Positions 41,963 to 42,115 of a DNA stretch of 42,115 nt are shown in pieces. Below the pieces are notes generated by a model. It had not been told where the DNA came from. It made no database searches and worked only from the letters and a program-made list of their open reading frames with translations. Origin of the DNA: Candidatus Enterococcus stercoripullorum (lineage in GTDB: Bacteria; Bacillota; Bacilli; Lactobacillales; Enterococcaceae); assembly GCA_019120335.1 (NCBI GenBank), contig DWVH01000013.1, positions 1 to 42,115 of the forward strand. The letters run 5' to 3'. The translations under genes were made by a program, and so were the position numbers. The stretch's first letter is position 1. Every line of letters starts with the position of its first letter.

Positions 41963-42115
41963 CTACTCGCTTTCTTCCACCTCATCTATCATTTGTTGGA
42001 TTTCTTCATCGGTAAGTTTGCCTCTATATGCATTTTTGATAAATCGAAAAATAATATTAGGGGCAGTTTGATTTGCTTTAAACTCAATAATGATATTTCG
42101 TACGCCTTCTTTTCT
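41963..42115 (-). CDS. C-terminal part of an unidentified protein
   Basis: Fifty codons up to the TAG at 41963-41965 are present; the start lies outside the window. The tail reads RKEGVRNIIIEFKANQT... then GKLTDEEIQQMIDEVEESE, a charged helical end. It faintly resembles the C-terminal ends of Rpn/PD-(D/E)XK nuclease-like proteins, but this is too little sequence to assign. Confidence 0.55.
   Translation of the reverse strand, partial: RKEGVRNIIIEFKANQTAPNIIFRFIKNAYRGKLTDEEIQQMIDEVEESE

Overview
The window is AT-rich, low-GC Firmicute chromosome and reads as an Enterococcus (inference). The blocks yajC-tgt next to a probable adhE, ddl-murF...cshA-acpS-alr-mazF, and mannose-family PTS operons with a YajC paralogue fit that genus and its relatives. 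The species cannot be fixed from the window alone. I saw no tRNA, rRNA, CRISPR, phage or transposase gene.

Layout. (1) 1-1971: start of a probable adhE (minus strand) with a promoter flanked by Rex-type sites, then tgt-yajC. (2) 2124-10552, minus strand: a galactoside/amino-sugar island made of an orphan discoidin-like protein, a GntR/UTRA regulator, LacD aldolase, AgaS isomerase/deaminase, a mannose-family PTS (IIA, IID, IIC, IIB) and GH35 beta-galactosidase BgaC. The likely substrate is galacto-N-biose or lacto-N-biose type disaccharide. (3) 10832-22660, minus strand: a glycosaminoglycan island. It holds a RegR-like LacI regulator, a DUF2264 enzyme, a YajC paralogue, a second mannose-family PTS, unsaturated glucuronyl hydrolase (GH88), KduD, KduI, KdgK, KdgA and an IclR regulator. 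Unsaturated uronyl disaccharides are imported, split by Ugl, and the uronate goes through KduI, KduD, KdgK and KdgA to pyruvate and glyceraldehyde-3-phosphate. Repeated TAAACCGGTTT-like palindromes at three promoters define a likely RegR regulon. (4) 22.7-32.0 kb: a putative 350-nt structured RNA under a CcpA-type promoter, a DUF975 membrane protein, queA, a YhgE/Pip exporter-like protein, a P1B metal ATPase behind PerR-like and Fur-like boxes, the remnant of an FtsX permease, a small unknown protein and an ABC ATPase. (5) 32.3-40.5 kb, minus strand: mazF-alr-acpS, cshA, ldh, murF, ddl and a UPF0178 protein, mostly housekeeping and cell-wall genes. (6) 40.6-42.1 kb: a second possible structured RNA (or 47-codon gene), udk, and the tail of an unknown gene.

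The most unusual structure is a family of about 108-nt hairpin elements at 13.8, 25.1-25.5, 28.35 and 32.05-32.3 kb. Several are in tandem and separated by a 22-27 nt conserved linker. Their stems differ in sequence between copies but keep base pairing in both arms, which points to selection for structure. Three of the four sites lie directly at the stop codons of genes.
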